Shown: positions 1 through 8,315 of the stretch, one piece after another | How the letters are laid out: every line of letters starts with the position of its first letter | How positions within the stretch are numbered: the stretch's first letter is position 1 | Assembly: GCF_001267885.1 (NCBI RefSeq) | Contig: NZ_CP012382.1 | Location: 7,055,001 to 7,119,000, forward strand | Length of the DNA stretch: 64,000 nucleotides | Direction of reading: 5' to 3' | Source: Streptomyces ambofaciens ATCC 23877 | GTDB taxonomy: Bacteria; Actinomycetota; Actinomycetes; Streptomycetales; Streptomycetaceae | The notes under the pieces: model-generated | Told to the model about the DNA's origin: nothing | Databases searched by the model: none | What the model saw: the letters and a program-made list of their open reading frames with translations, nothing else | Made by a program: the position numbers and the translations under genes

Positions 1-96
1 CACGACGAACTCGTGACCGCCGGCGGCCGCTACGCCCAGCTGCACCGGACCCAGTTCGGACGGCGGACGCCGGACAAGGCGGAGCAGGCGGCGTGA
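1..96 (+). CDS. ABC transporter ATP-binding/permease protein, C-terminal end (partial)
   Basis: Only the last 31 codons before the TGA are in the window. The frame begins HDELVTAGGRYAQLHRTQF and ends in a short basic/acidic tail. This matches the sequence just after the H-loop in lipid/multidrug-exporter type ABC proteins, where a GTHDEL-x-GG-x-YA-x-L signature precedes the C-terminus. The substrate cannot be inferred from this fragment. It is transcribed toward, and converges on, the following minus-strand gene, with about 55 bases between them. Confidence 0.6.
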   Translation, partial: HDELVTAGGRYAQLHRTQFGRRTPDKAEQAA

Positions 97-152
97 GGGC
101 GTAGCGGACGGACGGGCCGGGCACGGGAGGGTGCGGGCCGGGGCGGGCGCTG

Positions 153-1934
153 TCACGGGCCGGCCGTCCCGGCCCGCACCGGCAGGTCCTGCTCGGCCCA
201 GACGACCTTCCCCTCGGGCGTACGGCAGGAGCCCCAGCGCCTGCACAGCATGTTGATCAGCTGGAGACCGCGCCCGCTCTCGTCGCTCACGTCCGCGTGC
301 TGGATCTGCGGCAGATCCGGCCCGGAGTCGGAGACCTCCACCGAGAGGCGCTCGTCGCGCAGCAGCCGCAGCTCACCGGGCGCGTTCCCGTACCGCAGGG
401 CGTTGCCGACCAGCTCGCTGACCACCAGCTCCGTCGTGTCGACCAGGTCGTGCAGGCCCCACTTCACCAACTGCTCGCGCACCGCGGTCCGGGCCTGCCC
501 GGCGGCCTTGCCGTCCGGCGGCAGCGTCCGGACGTACACATCGCCCTCGGGACCGAGCGGCCGGGCGCCGGCGACCAGGACGATCGTGTCGTCGGAGCGG
601 TCGCCGCCGACCCGCTCGACGATCGACCGGCCCGCCGTGCCGTCCCCGGGCACACCACCGCCGACCGCCTCGCGCAGCCGGTCCAGCAGCGTGTCGAGCC
701 CGGCGGTCCGCGACCTGAGCAGGCCGTCCGTGTACAGCGTCAGCCGGCCCCGCTCGGGGACGGGGCAGTCGACCGGGTCGTACGGGATCACCCCCGCACC
801 CAGCGGCGCCCCGGCGGGTACGTCCAGGAACGAGGCGGTGCCGTCGGGACCGGTCAGCAGCGGCGGCGGGTGGCCGGCGCTGGCGATGCGGAACGTGCCG
901 CCGTGCGGGTCGTAGACCGCGCACAGGCAGGTGGCGACCTGGTCCTCCTCCAGGTCGCGGGCGGCCAGGTCCAGCCGGGCCAGCAGCCGTTCGGGCGCGA
1001 TGTCGAGCGCCATCAGCGTCCGGGCCACCGTGCGCAGCCTGCCCATCGTCGCGGCGGCGGCCAGGCCGCGGCCCATCACGTCGCCCACCATCAGCGCGGT
1101 ACGGCCGCTGGGCAGGGCCACGACGTCGAACCAGTCGCCGCCCACCGCGGCCGGATCATCGGCCGGGTCGTAGAACGAGGACACGTCGAGACCGGGCGTG
1201 CTCGGGCTGGACCGGGGCAGCAGGGCGCGCTGCAGCGTCACCACGTGCTCGTGCTCGCGCCCGTAGAGCCGGGCGTTGTCGATGTACAGGGCGGCTCGCG
1301 ACGCCAGCTCCATGACCAGCGCCACGTCGGCCTGGGTGAACGGTGACCGGCTGCCGGCCCGGACGAAATCGGCCAGACCCAGCAGCACTCCCCGGGCGAT
1401 CAGCGGCACCGCCAGGTACGAGTGCACACCGGCGCGACGCATCACCTCGGCCGCCTTCCGGCTGGGGGCCACGGCGTCGAAGTCGGACGGCCGCATGCGC
1501 GCGACCAGGACGGGTTTGCGCGTGGTCAGGCACGTACGCACCAGCCGGTCGGCGGTGTACACGGACAACTCGCCGACCAGGTCCGGCGCGAGATTCAGCC
1601 CCGGGATCTCGGAGACCGCCATGGCCCGCAGCTCGGGCGTGCCGGTCGCCCCGTCGAAGCGGTCGACCTCCTGGAACCGGAGCACGGACTCCAGCAGGTC
1701 CACCGCGCAGCCGTCGGCCAGTTCCGGCACGGTGAAACCGGCCAGTTCCTCGGCCGTCCGGCGCAGGTCGAGGGTGGTCCCGATCCGCATGCCGGCCTCG
1801 TTCAGCCAGGCCAGCCGGCGCCGGGCGCGCACCGCCTCGGTCACCGGGTGCAGCGCGGCCTTCAACGCGCGGCGGCGGCCGTAGAGGGGCTCGGGATGCC
1901 GACGGGCCCCGCGCAGCCTGGGTCGTTCCCGCAC
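153..1934 (-). CDS. GAF-domain PP2C (SpoIIE-type) phosphatase with C-terminal HATPase
   Basis: A 593-residue cytosolic signalling protein. A GAF-like sensory domain (about 40-215) is followed by a SpoIIE/RsbU-type PP2C phosphatase domain (about 240-450, with GGDWFD and VGDVMGRG metal-binding motifs). The C-terminus is an RsbW-like HATPase_c_2 domain (about 470-580, with ELVVSELVGNALRYG and a GRGLQLI lid). Such fusions act in partner-switching control of sigma factors by dephosphorylating or binding anti-anti-sigma proteins. The frame stays open 38 codons further upstream, but the GTG at 1934 is preceded by GGAGGAGG at 6-8 nt and removes a low-complexity Arg/Gly extension, so I start there. 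It is monocistronic, with about 115 bases separating it from the GH13 gene on the same strand. The phosphatase class is sure; the partner is unknown. Confidence 0.85.
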   Translation of the reverse strand: MRERPRLRGARRHPEPLYGRRRALKAALHPVTEAVRARRRLAWLNEAGMRIGTTLDLRRTAEELAGFTVPELADGCAVDLLESVLRFQEVDRFDGATGTPELRAMAVSEIPGLNLAPDLVGELSVYTADRLVRTCLTTRKPVLVARMRPSDFDAVAPSRKAAEVMRRAGVHSYLAVPLIARGVLLGLADFVRAGSRSPFTQADVALVMELASRAALYIDNARLYGREHEHVVTLQRALLPRSSPSTPGLDVSSFYDPADDPAAVGGDWFDVVALPSGRTALMVGDVMGRGLAAAATMGRLRTVARTLMALDIAPERLLARLDLAARDLEEDQVATCLCAVYDPHGGTFRIASAGHPPPLLTGPDGTASFLDVPAGAPLGAGVIPYDPVDCPVPERGRLTLYTDGLLRSRTAGLDTLLDRLREAVGGGVPGDGTAGRSIVERVGGDRSDDTIVLVAGARPLGPEGDVYVRTLPPDGKAAGQARTAVREQLVKWGLHDLVDTTELVVSELVGNALRYGNAPGELRLLRDERLSVEVSDSGPDLPQIQHADVSDESGRGLQLINMLCRRWGSCRTPEGKVVWAEQDLPVRAGTAGP

Positions 1935-2049
1935 GCGTCGCCTCCTCCCAGGGCCTCCTCCCCCCGATTCTGCCTTGCCTCGGGGCGACCGGCTACGGCG
2001 GCGACCGGCTCGGCGGGCCCGCAGTCCGGGCGGGCCCACCGGCATCACC

Positions 2050-3654
2050 TCAGTCGCGCAGCCACACCGCGGTGTCCCGCGGCAGCCGACCGTCCGCGTC
2101 GAGGGGCCCGCTGCCCAGCAGGAGCACGCCGTGTGCGGGCAGCCCCACCGGCTCGGCGGACAGGTTGACGACGCAGGTCAGGCCCGCCGCCCGCCGGAAC
2201 GCGAGGACGCCGTCCGGCGCCGGCAGCCAGTGCAGCGGGCCGTCCCCGAAACCGTCGGTGGAGCGCCGTAGGAGCAGTGCCCGGCGGTAGAGCGAGAGCA
2301 TCGACTCCGGATCGGCCTCCTGGCGGTCGGCCGCGTACGCCGGCCAGCCCTCCGGCTGCGGCAGCCACGGCTCCGTCTCCGAGCCGAAGCCGCAGTACGG
2401 TGCGTCGGCCGACCACGGCAGCGGCACCCGGCAGCCGTCCCGGCCCGGATCGACGCCGCCGGAGCGGAAGTGCATGGGGTCCTGGATGCGGTCCAGCGGG
2501 ACGTCGGCCTCGGGCAGTCCGAGTTCCTCCCCCTGGTACACGTAGACGGACCCGGGCAGGGCCAGCGTCAGCAGCGCGGCGGCCCTGGCCCGCCGGGTGC
2601 CCACGGACAGGTCGGTGGGGGTGTCGAAGGCCTTCTTCGCGAAGTCGAAGGCGGTGTCCTCGCGGCCGTACCGGGTCACGGTGCGGGTCACGTCGTGGTT
2701 GCAGAGTACCCAGGTGGCGGGGGCGCCGACCGGAGCGTGCTCGGCCAGGGTGTCATCGATGGTGCGGCGCAGCCGGTCCGCCTCCCACGGGCAGGTGAGG
2801 AAGTTGAAGTTGAAGGCCGTGTGCAGTTCGTCGGGCCGCAGATAGCGGGCGAAGCGTTCGGCGTCGGGCAGCCACACCTCACCCACGAAGACGGCCCCGT
2901 ACTCGTCGGCGACGGTCCGCCAGGAGCGGTAGATGTCGTGCAGCTCGTCCTGGTCGATGTACGGATGCGGGTCGACGCCCTCCTCGAAGTCCGCGAGCGC
3001 GGGGTCCTTCGCCAGCAGTGCGGCGGAGTCGATGCGTACTCCCGCGACACCGCGTTCGAACCAGAAGCGCAGCACGTCCTCGTGCTCCCGGCGCACCTCC
3101 GGATGGGCCCAGTTGAGGTCCGGCTGCTCCGGGGTGAACAGGTGCAGGTACCACTCGCCGTCCGGGACCCTGGTCCAGGTGCGGCCGGAGAACTGGGAGG
3201 GCCAGTCGTTGGGCGGGAGTTCGCCGCCGGTGCCGCGGCCGGGACGGAAGTGGAACCGCTCCCGCGCCGCGCTGCCCGGCCCGGCGGCCAGCGCCTCCCG
3301 GAACCAGACGTGCTGGTCCGAGACGTGGTTGGGGACGATGTCGACGATGGTGCGGATGCCCAGCTCCCGGGCCTCGGCGATCAGCTTCTCGGCCTCGCCG
3401 AGGGTGCCGAAGGCCGGGTCGACGGTGCGGTAGTCGGCGACGTCGTAGCCGCCGTCCACGAGCGGTGAGACGTACCAGGGGGTGAACCAGACGGCGTCGA
3501 CGCCGAGTCCGGCCAGGTACGGCAGTCTCGCCCGGACGCCCGCGAGGTCACCGGTGCCGTCGCCGTCGCCGTCGGCGAAACTGCGGGGGTACACCTGGTA
3601 GATGACGGCGTCGCGCCACCAGTCGTCGGGGCGGTGCGAGTCAGGGGCTGCCAC
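2050..3654 (-). CDS. GH13 alpha-glucosidase (oligo-alpha-glucoside hydrolase)
   Basis: A 534-residue intracellular alpha-glucosidase with no signal peptide. The four conserved GH13 regions are visible: DIVPNH (about 105), GVRIDS with the Asp nucleophile (about 210), GEVWLPD with the acid/base Glu (about 265) and NHD (about 327). The start VAAPDSHRPDDWWRDAVIYQVYPRSF is typical of the oligo-1,6-glucosidase/alpha-glucosidase subfamily. The GTG start has AAAGGA 8 nt upstream. It is the last gene of the import operon that runs from the binding lipoprotein through two permeases, so it should hydrolyse the imported oligosaccharide to glucose. Given the neighbouring GH87 enzyme, nigero-oligosaccharides are a plausible substrate, but maltose- or isomaltose-type sugars fit equally well from sequence alone. 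Confidence 0.85.
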   Translation of the reverse strand: MAAPDSHRPDDWWRDAVIYQVYPRSFADGDGDGTGDLAGVRARLPYLAGLGVDAVWFTPWYVSPLVDGGYDVADYRTVDPAFGTLGEAEKLIAEARELGIRTIVDIVPNHVSDQHVWFREALAAGPGSAARERFHFRPGRGTGGELPPNDWPSQFSGRTWTRVPDGEWYLHLFTPEQPDLNWAHPEVRREHEDVLRFWFERGVAGVRIDSAALLAKDPALADFEEGVDPHPYIDQDELHDIYRSWRTVADEYGAVFVGEVWLPDAERFARYLRPDELHTAFNFNFLTCPWEADRLRRTIDDTLAEHAPVGAPATWVLCNHDVTRTVTRYGREDTAFDFAKKAFDTPTDLSVGTRRARAAALLTLALPGSVYVYQGEELGLPEADVPLDRIQDPMHFRSGGVDPGRDGCRVPLPWSADAPYCGFGSETEPWLPQPEGWPAYAADRQEADPESMLSLYRRALLLRRSTDGFGDGPLHWLPAPDGVLAFRRAAGLTCVVNLSAEPVGLPAHGVLLLGSGPLDADGRLPRDTAVWLRD

Positions 3655-3753
3655 GTGACGGTCCTTTCGGGCAGGTCGGATCTTCGCCGCCGGCCCGGAC
3701 AGGGCGGGGCGTCGGACGGGCCGGCGGCGAAGGCTGACGGGACGGGCCGGGGC

Positions 3754-4629
3754 TCAGCCCTTGAGCCCGCCGGCGGTGAGTCCGCTCATGATGTTGCGCT
3801 GGAAGATCAGGAAGATGATCAGGGTCGGCAGCGAGGCCATGGTCAGCGCGGCGATCAGCACGTTGACGGGCACACCGTTGGACAGGGAGTAGATGCCGAC
3901 GTTCAGCGTCTGCTTGGCGGGATCGGGCAGCGTCAGCATGGGCCAGAGGAAGTCCTTCCAGACGCCCACGATCGCGAAGATGGACACCACGCCGAGGATC
4001 GGCCGCGAGATGGGCAGGACGATCGACCGGAGCGTGCGCATCGGCGAGGCGCCGTCCATGGACGCGGCGTCCAGCAGCTCCTTCGGGATCGAGTCGAAGA
4101 ACCGCTTCAGCAGGAAGATGTTGAAGGCGTTGGTCACCGAAGGCAGCCAGATCGCCCAGGGCGTGTTGAGCAGGTTGCGTTCGAAGACCGGCACGTCGAG
4201 CACCGTCAGGTACTGCGGCACGACCAGCACGGTGGCCGGGATCATCAGCGTCGCCAGCATCATGCCGAGGATGGCCTTGCCGAAGACCGGCCGCAGCTTG
4301 GAGAGCGAGTACGCCGCCGCCACGTCCAGGACGAGCTGGAAGGCCAGCGCGCCGAACGCGTAGTACAGCGTGTTGCCGAGCAGGCCGGCCAGGTCCATGA
4401 CGTTCCACGCCTGCGCGTAGTTGTCGGGCTCGAACGACTCGGGCACCAGGGTGGGCGGTGTCCGGACCACCTCCTGGGTGTCCTTGAAGCCGCTGGAGAC
4501 CATCCAGTACATCGGGCCGAGGAAGACCACGGTGAAGAGGGTGACGACGCCGCCGAACGTCACCCAGTAGAGGATCTTGCCGCGCGGCCTGGCGAGTTGG
4601 GCCGGTGAGATGAGCGTGCGTGTGGACAT
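3754..4629 (-). CDS. ABC sugar transporter permease, MalG type
   Basis: A 291-residue inner-membrane permease of the binding-protein-dependent carbohydrate transporter family (CUT1). Six hydrophobic segments are visible, and the EAA loop that contacts the ATPase is present (ELLDAASMDGASPMRTLRSIVLP, around residue 195). The frame remains open upstream through the preceding gene, but the start MSTRTLISPAQLARPRG lies 17 bases after the MalF stop and gives the normal length. No ATPase gene lies in this operon. In Streptomyces, CUT1 importers usually share the distant MsiK ATPase, so that is the expected partner. The GH13 gene follows 99 bases downstream. Confidence 0.88.
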   Translation of the reverse strand: MSTRTLISPAQLARPRGKILYWVTFGGVVTLFTVVFLGPMYWMVSSGFKDTQEVVRTPPTLVPESFEPDNYAQAWNVMDLAGLLGNTLYYAFGALAFQLVLDVAAAYSLSKLRPVFGKAILGMMLATLMIPATVLVVPQYLTVLDVPVFERNLLNTPWAIWLPSVTNAFNIFLLKRFFDSIPKELLDAASMDGASPMRTLRSIVLPISRPILGVVSIFAIVGVWKDFLWPMLTLPDPAKQTLNVGIYSLSNGVPVNVLIAALTMASLPTLIIFLIFQRNIMSGLTAGGLKG

Positions 4630-4646
4630 CTGTGGTTTCCCCCGGC

Positions 4647-5606
4647 CTACTCGTCCTCGGCGCGGCTGAGCTTCACGTACGCCGCCGAGAATCCGGCGAG
4701 GAGTACGAGGAGCAGCAGGCCGAGGGCCGCCGCGGCACCGTAGTTGTTGAAGTTGAAGGCGTACTGGTAGATGAGGTAGACGACCGTGGTGGTCGAGCCC
4801 TCGGGACCGGCGCCGCCGGTGAGCAGGAAGGGCTCCACGAAGACCTGCATGGTGGCGATGACCTGCATGAGCAGCATCAGCGAGAGGATGAGCCGCGTCT
4901 GCGGGATCGTCACGTGCCACACCTTGCGCAGCAGTCCGGCACCGTCGAGCTCGGCCGCCTCGTACAGCTCCCCGGGTATCCCCTGGAGCGCGGCGAGGTA
5001 GATGAGTGCCGCGCCGCCCATGTTCATCCAGGTCGACGCGATGACCACGGAGAGCATGGAGAGGTCGGGGTCCTGCAGCCACTGCTGCTCGGGCAGTCCG
5101 ACGGCCCCGAACACCTCGTTGAGCAGGCCGTAACCGGGGTCGTACAGGTACTTGAAGAGGAGGACGGCGGCGACCGGGGGCAGCATGACCGGCAGGTAGA
5201 CCAGCAGGCGCAGGTACCCCTTGCCGTGTCTGAGTTCGTTGATGACGAGCGCGACGACGAACGGCACGGCGAAGCCGAACACCAGGGCCAGCACGGTGAA
5301 CAGCAGCGTGTTGCGCCAGGCCTGCCAGAAGGCCGGGTCGTTGAAGACCGTTTCCAGGTTGTCCAGGCCGACCCAGGAGACCTCGCCCTGGTCCGTCTTC
5401 TGGAAGGCGAGGAAGAACTCCCGGACCATCGGGTACCAGGAGAAGATCGCGAAGCAGAGGACCGCTCCGATCAGGAAGCCGTGTGCGGTGAGATTGCGTT
5501 TGAGGCTCCTGGTGAACGACCCGCCGGGCGGAGGCGGGCCGTCCACCGGCGGCCGGTCGTGGCGGGATCTCGCCGCCTTGCTCGGGGTCAGGCTGGGGGC
5601 CGACAT
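4647..5606 (-). CDS. ABC sugar transporter permease, MalF type
   Basis: A 319-residue CUT1 permease. A proline-rich cytoplasmic N-terminus (about 1-40) precedes six transmembrane segments. The EAA loop reads ELYEAAELDGAGLLRKVWHVTIP (around residue 210). It forms the heterodimeric channel with the MalG-type protein encoded 17 bases downstream, and receives substrate from the lipoprotein encoded 67 bases upstream. The gene order binding protein, MalF, MalG, glucosidase under a LacI regulator is the standard Streptomyces layout for alpha-glucoside import. Confidence 0.88.
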   Translation of the reverse strand: MSAPSLTPSKAARSRHDRPPVDGPPPPGGSFTRSLKRNLTAHGFLIGAVLCFAIFSWYPMVREFFLAFQKTDQGEVSWVGLDNLETVFNDPAFWQAWRNTLLFTVLALVFGFAVPFVVALVINELRHGKGYLRLLVYLPVMLPPVAAVLLFKYLYDPGYGLLNEVFGAVGLPEQQWLQDPDLSMLSVVIASTWMNMGGAALIYLAALQGIPGELYEAAELDGAGLLRKVWHVTIPQTRLILSLMLLMQVIATMQVFVEPFLLTGGAGPEGSTTTVVYLIYQYAFNFNNYGAAAALGLLLLVLLAGFSAAYVKLSRAEDE

Positions 5607-5673
5607 CGACGCTCCTCGGTACTGATCTCATGGGCCCCGGGGGGCGATGCGGCCCGCCCCCCGAGGGAGCCGG

Positions 5674-7089
5674 TCACTGCGTGGCCAGAACCTGGTCGAC
5701 CTGCTGCTCGGCGGTGGACAGCAGCTTGTCGATGTCGGCGTCCTCGTTGGTGAGGATGCCGGACATCACGTTGTCCAGGACTTTGTAGACCTCCTGCGCC
5801 TTCGGCGGTTCGGCCATGCCCGGGACCGGGTTGTCCATGAAGGTCTTGAAGTTCTCGACCGGCATGGTGGCGTGCTCGATGCGGGCGGCGTCGTCCTTCT
5901 TCTTCGACTCGTTCAGCCAGAAGTTGGGCTGCGGGAGGCCGACGGGCAGCTTGTCGGTCTTCTTGCGGGCCCAGTCGAACTGGCCCTTGCCGACGGTGAG
6001 GTTCTGGAAGTTGAGCCACGCGATGCCGGCCTTGATCTTGTCGGCGGAGATCCCCTTCTTGATCACGTAGTTGTTGCCGCCGGCCAGGGTGTTCTTCTCG
6101 CCCGGGATCGGGCCCATGCCGAAGTTCTCGTAGTCCGCGCCGAGTTGCTGGACCATGTACGTGATGTCGTCGGGAGCGGCGAGGAACATGCCGAGCTTGT
6201 CGGTGGCGATCTGCTTCTGCAGGTCACCCCACTTGAGCAGCTGGGTCTTGCCCATGCTCTGGTCCTCCCAGCGCATGGCGTGGAGGTTCTCGGCGACCTG
6301 CTTGCCCAGCTCGTCGTTGAACGCCGCCTTCTTGCCGCTCGCGTCCACGACCTGACCGCCGAGGCTGTACATCTGGGCGGTGAAGTGCCAGCCGCCGGTG
6401 TTGCCGGCGCTGTACTCGCCGAAGCCGGCGATGCCGTCGCCCAGGCCGGCGATCTTCTTGGCGGCGGTGCGGACCTCCTCCCAGGTACGCGGCGGGGCGT
6501 CCGGGTCGAGCCCGGCCTCCTCGAAGAGCTTGCGGTTGATCAGCAGGCCCATCGTGTAGTTGCTCGTGGGCAGGCCGTAGAGCCTGTTCTCGTGCTTGAG
6601 CGAGCCGAGGACGTTCGGGTCGATGTCCTTGAGCGCGGGGACCGTCCGGTCGTTCACGTACGCGGTGATGTCCTCGGCGCCGTCGTTGTCCAGCACCTGG
6701 GGGAGGTCGGTGAAGTACGTGTAGAAGACGTCGGGCTGGGACTTCGCCTTCAGCATCGCCGTGAAGCGCGGCGGCTCCAGGCACTGGCCCGGGGTGGAGC
6801 GGCCCTCGATGGTGACGTTGGGGTACGTCTTGTTGAACTCCTTGACGTCCTCCTTCCACTCCTTGAGCTCGGCCGCCTTCGCCGCCGGGGGCATGCAGTC
6901 GATGGTGATCGTCACCTTGGTCTTCGGGTCCAGCGGAGCGGCCGGGTCGGAGGAGCCGCTGCCGCCTTCGGAACCGCCGCCGTCATCACTGCTGCTCGTG
7001 CCGCAGGCGGCCAGAGCGGTCAGGGTGAGGGCGGAGACGAGCGTGATGGCGCCGGCACGGCGAGTACGGCGGAACCGAGCACTTCTCAT
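5674..7089 (-). CDS. Sugar-binding lipoprotein of the ABC importer
   Basis: A 471-residue family-1 extracellular solute-binding protein. The start MRSARFRRTRRAGAITL is chosen because it gives a basic n-region, a hydrophobic core and a lipobox LAAC (Cys about 28), followed by a Ser/Gly/Asp linker. An upstream in-frame ATG at 7161 would bury the signal peptide and run through a perfect hairpin. AAGGGG lies 8 nt before the chosen ATG. The mature domain (about 50-471) has the usual two-lobe ABC-binding-protein pattern, for example GGNNYVIKKG and WARKKTDKLPVG. It is anchored on the outer face of the membrane and delivers oligosaccharides to the permeases. First gene of its operon; the LacI gene 7241-8239 lies directly upstream on the same strand. 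Confidence 0.88.
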   Translation of the reverse strand: MRSARFRRTRRAGAITLVSALTLTALAACGTSSSDDGGGSEGGSGSSDPAAPLDPKTKVTITIDCMPPAAKAAELKEWKEDVKEFNKTYPNVTIEGRSTPGQCLEPPRFTAMLKAKSQPDVFYTYFTDLPQVLDNDGAEDITAYVNDRTVPALKDIDPNVLGSLKHENRLYGLPTSNYTMGLLINRKLFEEAGLDPDAPPRTWEEVRTAAKKIAGLGDGIAGFGEYSAGNTGGWHFTAQMYSLGGQVVDASGKKAAFNDELGKQVAENLHAMRWEDQSMGKTQLLKWGDLQKQIATDKLGMFLAAPDDITYMVQQLGADYENFGMGPIPGEKNTLAGGNNYVIKKGISADKIKAGIAWLNFQNLTVGKGQFDWARKKTDKLPVGLPQPNFWLNESKKKDDAARIEHATMPVENFKTFMDNPVPGMAEPPKAQEVYKVLDNVMSGILTNEDADIDKLLSTAEQQVDQVLATQ

Positions 7090-7119
7090 GGGTGGTCCCC
7101 TTCGGGCATGAACGTGGAA

Positions 7120-7151
7120 GGCGCCCCACCGCCGATGCGTTGTGGGGCGCC
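7120..7151 (-). promoter_or_regulatory. Perfect 10-bp hairpin in the leader of the binding-protein mRNA
   Basis: GGCGCCCCAC (7120-7129) pairs perfectly with GTGGGGCGCC (7142-7151) across a 12-nt loop. It sits 30 nt upstream of the lipoprotein ATG, clear of the ribosome binding site. It could stabilise the highly expressed binding-protein transcript, or terminate readthrough from the LacI gene upstream. There is no U-tract, which is usual for actinomycete terminators. Confidence 0.6.
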
Positions 7152-7240
7152 GCTCACTCAACCACCGCGAACATGTGGGCGCAATATCTCGCGCTGATTT
7201 CGTAATTGCTCGACAGCCTGCCGAAGATGTTGAGGTGCGG

Positions 7241-8239
7241 TTACTTGGCGGATGCCTGGGCGGTGGAGCCGCGGACGACGAGTTCGGGTTCGAAGAGCAG
7301 CTCGCCGTGGGGGACTTCGGTGCCCTGGATCTGTGCGCAGAGGAGGTCGACGGCGGCGCGTCCCATGGCTTCGATGGGTTGGCGGACGGTGGTGAGGGGT
7401 GGTTCGGTGCAGGTCATGAAGGCGGAGTCGTCGTAGCCGACGACGGAGACGTCGCGGGGTACGTGGAGTCCGCGCCTGCGGGCGGCGCGGACGGCGCCGA
7501 GGGCGAGGGGGTCGCTGGCGCAGATGATGCCGGTGACGCCGCGTTCCAGCAGGCGGGAGGCGGCCGCTTGCCCGCCCTCCAGGGAGAACATCGAGCGTTC
7601 CACGAGGTCGTCCCCGAGTGAGCCTCCCGCGGCCCGCACGGCGGCCAGCTTCCGGCGGGAGGGGAGGTGGTCGCCGGGGCCGAGGACCAGGCCGATGCGC
7701 TCGTGGCCCAGGGAGGTGAGGTGGCGCCAGGACTGCTCGACGGCGACGGCGTCGTCGCAGGCGATGCAGGGGAAGTCGAGGTCCGCGATGGCGGCGTTGA
7801 TCAGGACCACGGGGATGTTGCGTTCGGCGAGCAGCCGGTAGTGGTCGTGGGGGGCGTCCGCCTGGGCGAACAGTCCGCCGGCGAAGACGACGCCCGACAC
7901 CTGCTGCTGGAGCAGCAGCTCGACGTAGTCGGCCTCGGACACGCCGCCCTTGGTCTGGGTGCACAGCACCGGCGTCAGGCCCTGCTGGGCCAGCGCACCC
8001 CCGATGACCTCGGCGAACGCGGGGAAGATCGGGTTCTGCAACTCGGGCAGCACCAGCCCCACCAGCCGCGCCCGCTCACCGCGCAACTGCGTCGGCCGCT
8101 CGTACCCGAGGACGTCCAACGCGCTCAGCACGGACTGCCGGGTCGCCTCCGAGACTCCGGGTTTGTCGTTGAGCACCCGGCTGACCGTGGCCTCGCTGAC
8201 CCCAACCTTTTTCGCTACCTGAGCAAGTCGTCGCGTCAC
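7241..8239 (-). CDS. LacI-family sugar-responsive repressor (copy 1)
   Basis: A 332-residue LacI/GalR regulator. The N-terminal helix-turn-helix reads VAKKVGVSEATVSRVLNDKPGVS (about 8-30) with a hinge helix near 50. The periplasmic-binding-like effector domain runs from about 60 to 325. It should repress the adjacent binding protein-permease-glucosidase operon, and probably the GH87 gene on its other side, until a sugar ligand binds. It is almost identical to the second LacI at 12928-13938 in both DNA and protein. Exceptions are an Asp/Gly change in the helix-turn-helix (NDKPGV versus NGKPGV) and a block of about 20 residues in the effector domain, where this copy has VRAAGGSLGDDLVERS and is four residues shorter. 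The promoter contains a GCGCAAG inverted repeat. Confidence 0.9.
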   Translation of the reverse strand: MTRRLAQVAKKVGVSEATVSRVLNDKPGVSEATRQSVLSALDVLGYERPTQLRGERARLVGLVLPELQNPIFPAFAEVIGGALAQQGLTPVLCTQTKGGVSEADYVELLLQQQVSGVVFAGGLFAQADAPHDHYRLLAERNIPVVLINAAIADLDFPCIACDDAVAVEQSWRHLTSLGHERIGLVLGPGDHLPSRRKLAAVRAAGGSLGDDLVERSMFSLEGGQAAASRLLERGVTGIICASDPLALGAVRAARRRGLHVPRDVSVVGYDDSAFMTCTEPPLTTVRQPIEAMGRAAVDLLCAQIQGTEVPHGELLFEPELVVRGSTAQASAK

Positions 8240-8260
8240 AGACGAAAGACTAGCGCAAGC
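7242..8260 (-). repeat. Direct repeat copy A (LacI gene duplication)
   Basis: About 1.02 kb that is nearly identical to 12929-13960. Homology begins at the stop codon and fades just upstream of the start. One internal block (about 7575-7650) is unrelated between copies, flanked by near-perfect identity on both sides. The copies are in the same orientation, 5.7 kb apart, with the GH87 gene between them. Confidence 0.9.
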
Positions 8261-8279
8261 CTCTGCAAGAGACTTGCGC
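8253..8279 (-). promoter_or_regulatory. Candidate LacI operator in front of copy 1
   Basis: GCGCAAG (8253-8259) and CTTGCGC (8273-8279) form perfect inverted arms around a 13-nt centre that itself contains CTCTGCAAGAG. TTGCA/GCAAG half-sites are typical of Streptomyces LacI-type maltose and alpha-glucan regulators, so autoregulation is likely. The arms lie 14-40 nt upstream of the start codon. Confidence 0.55.
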
Positions 8280-8315
8280 CAGTCATCGAACCGTCCGACA
8301 GTGGCCGAGCTCGGG

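Noticed and set aside
5647..7197. A 516-codon open frame on the plus strand
   Set aside because: It is the antisense shadow of the binding-lipoprotein gene. Codon bias and domain content lie on the minus strand; the plus-strand translation is Val/Leu/Arg-rich without any family.
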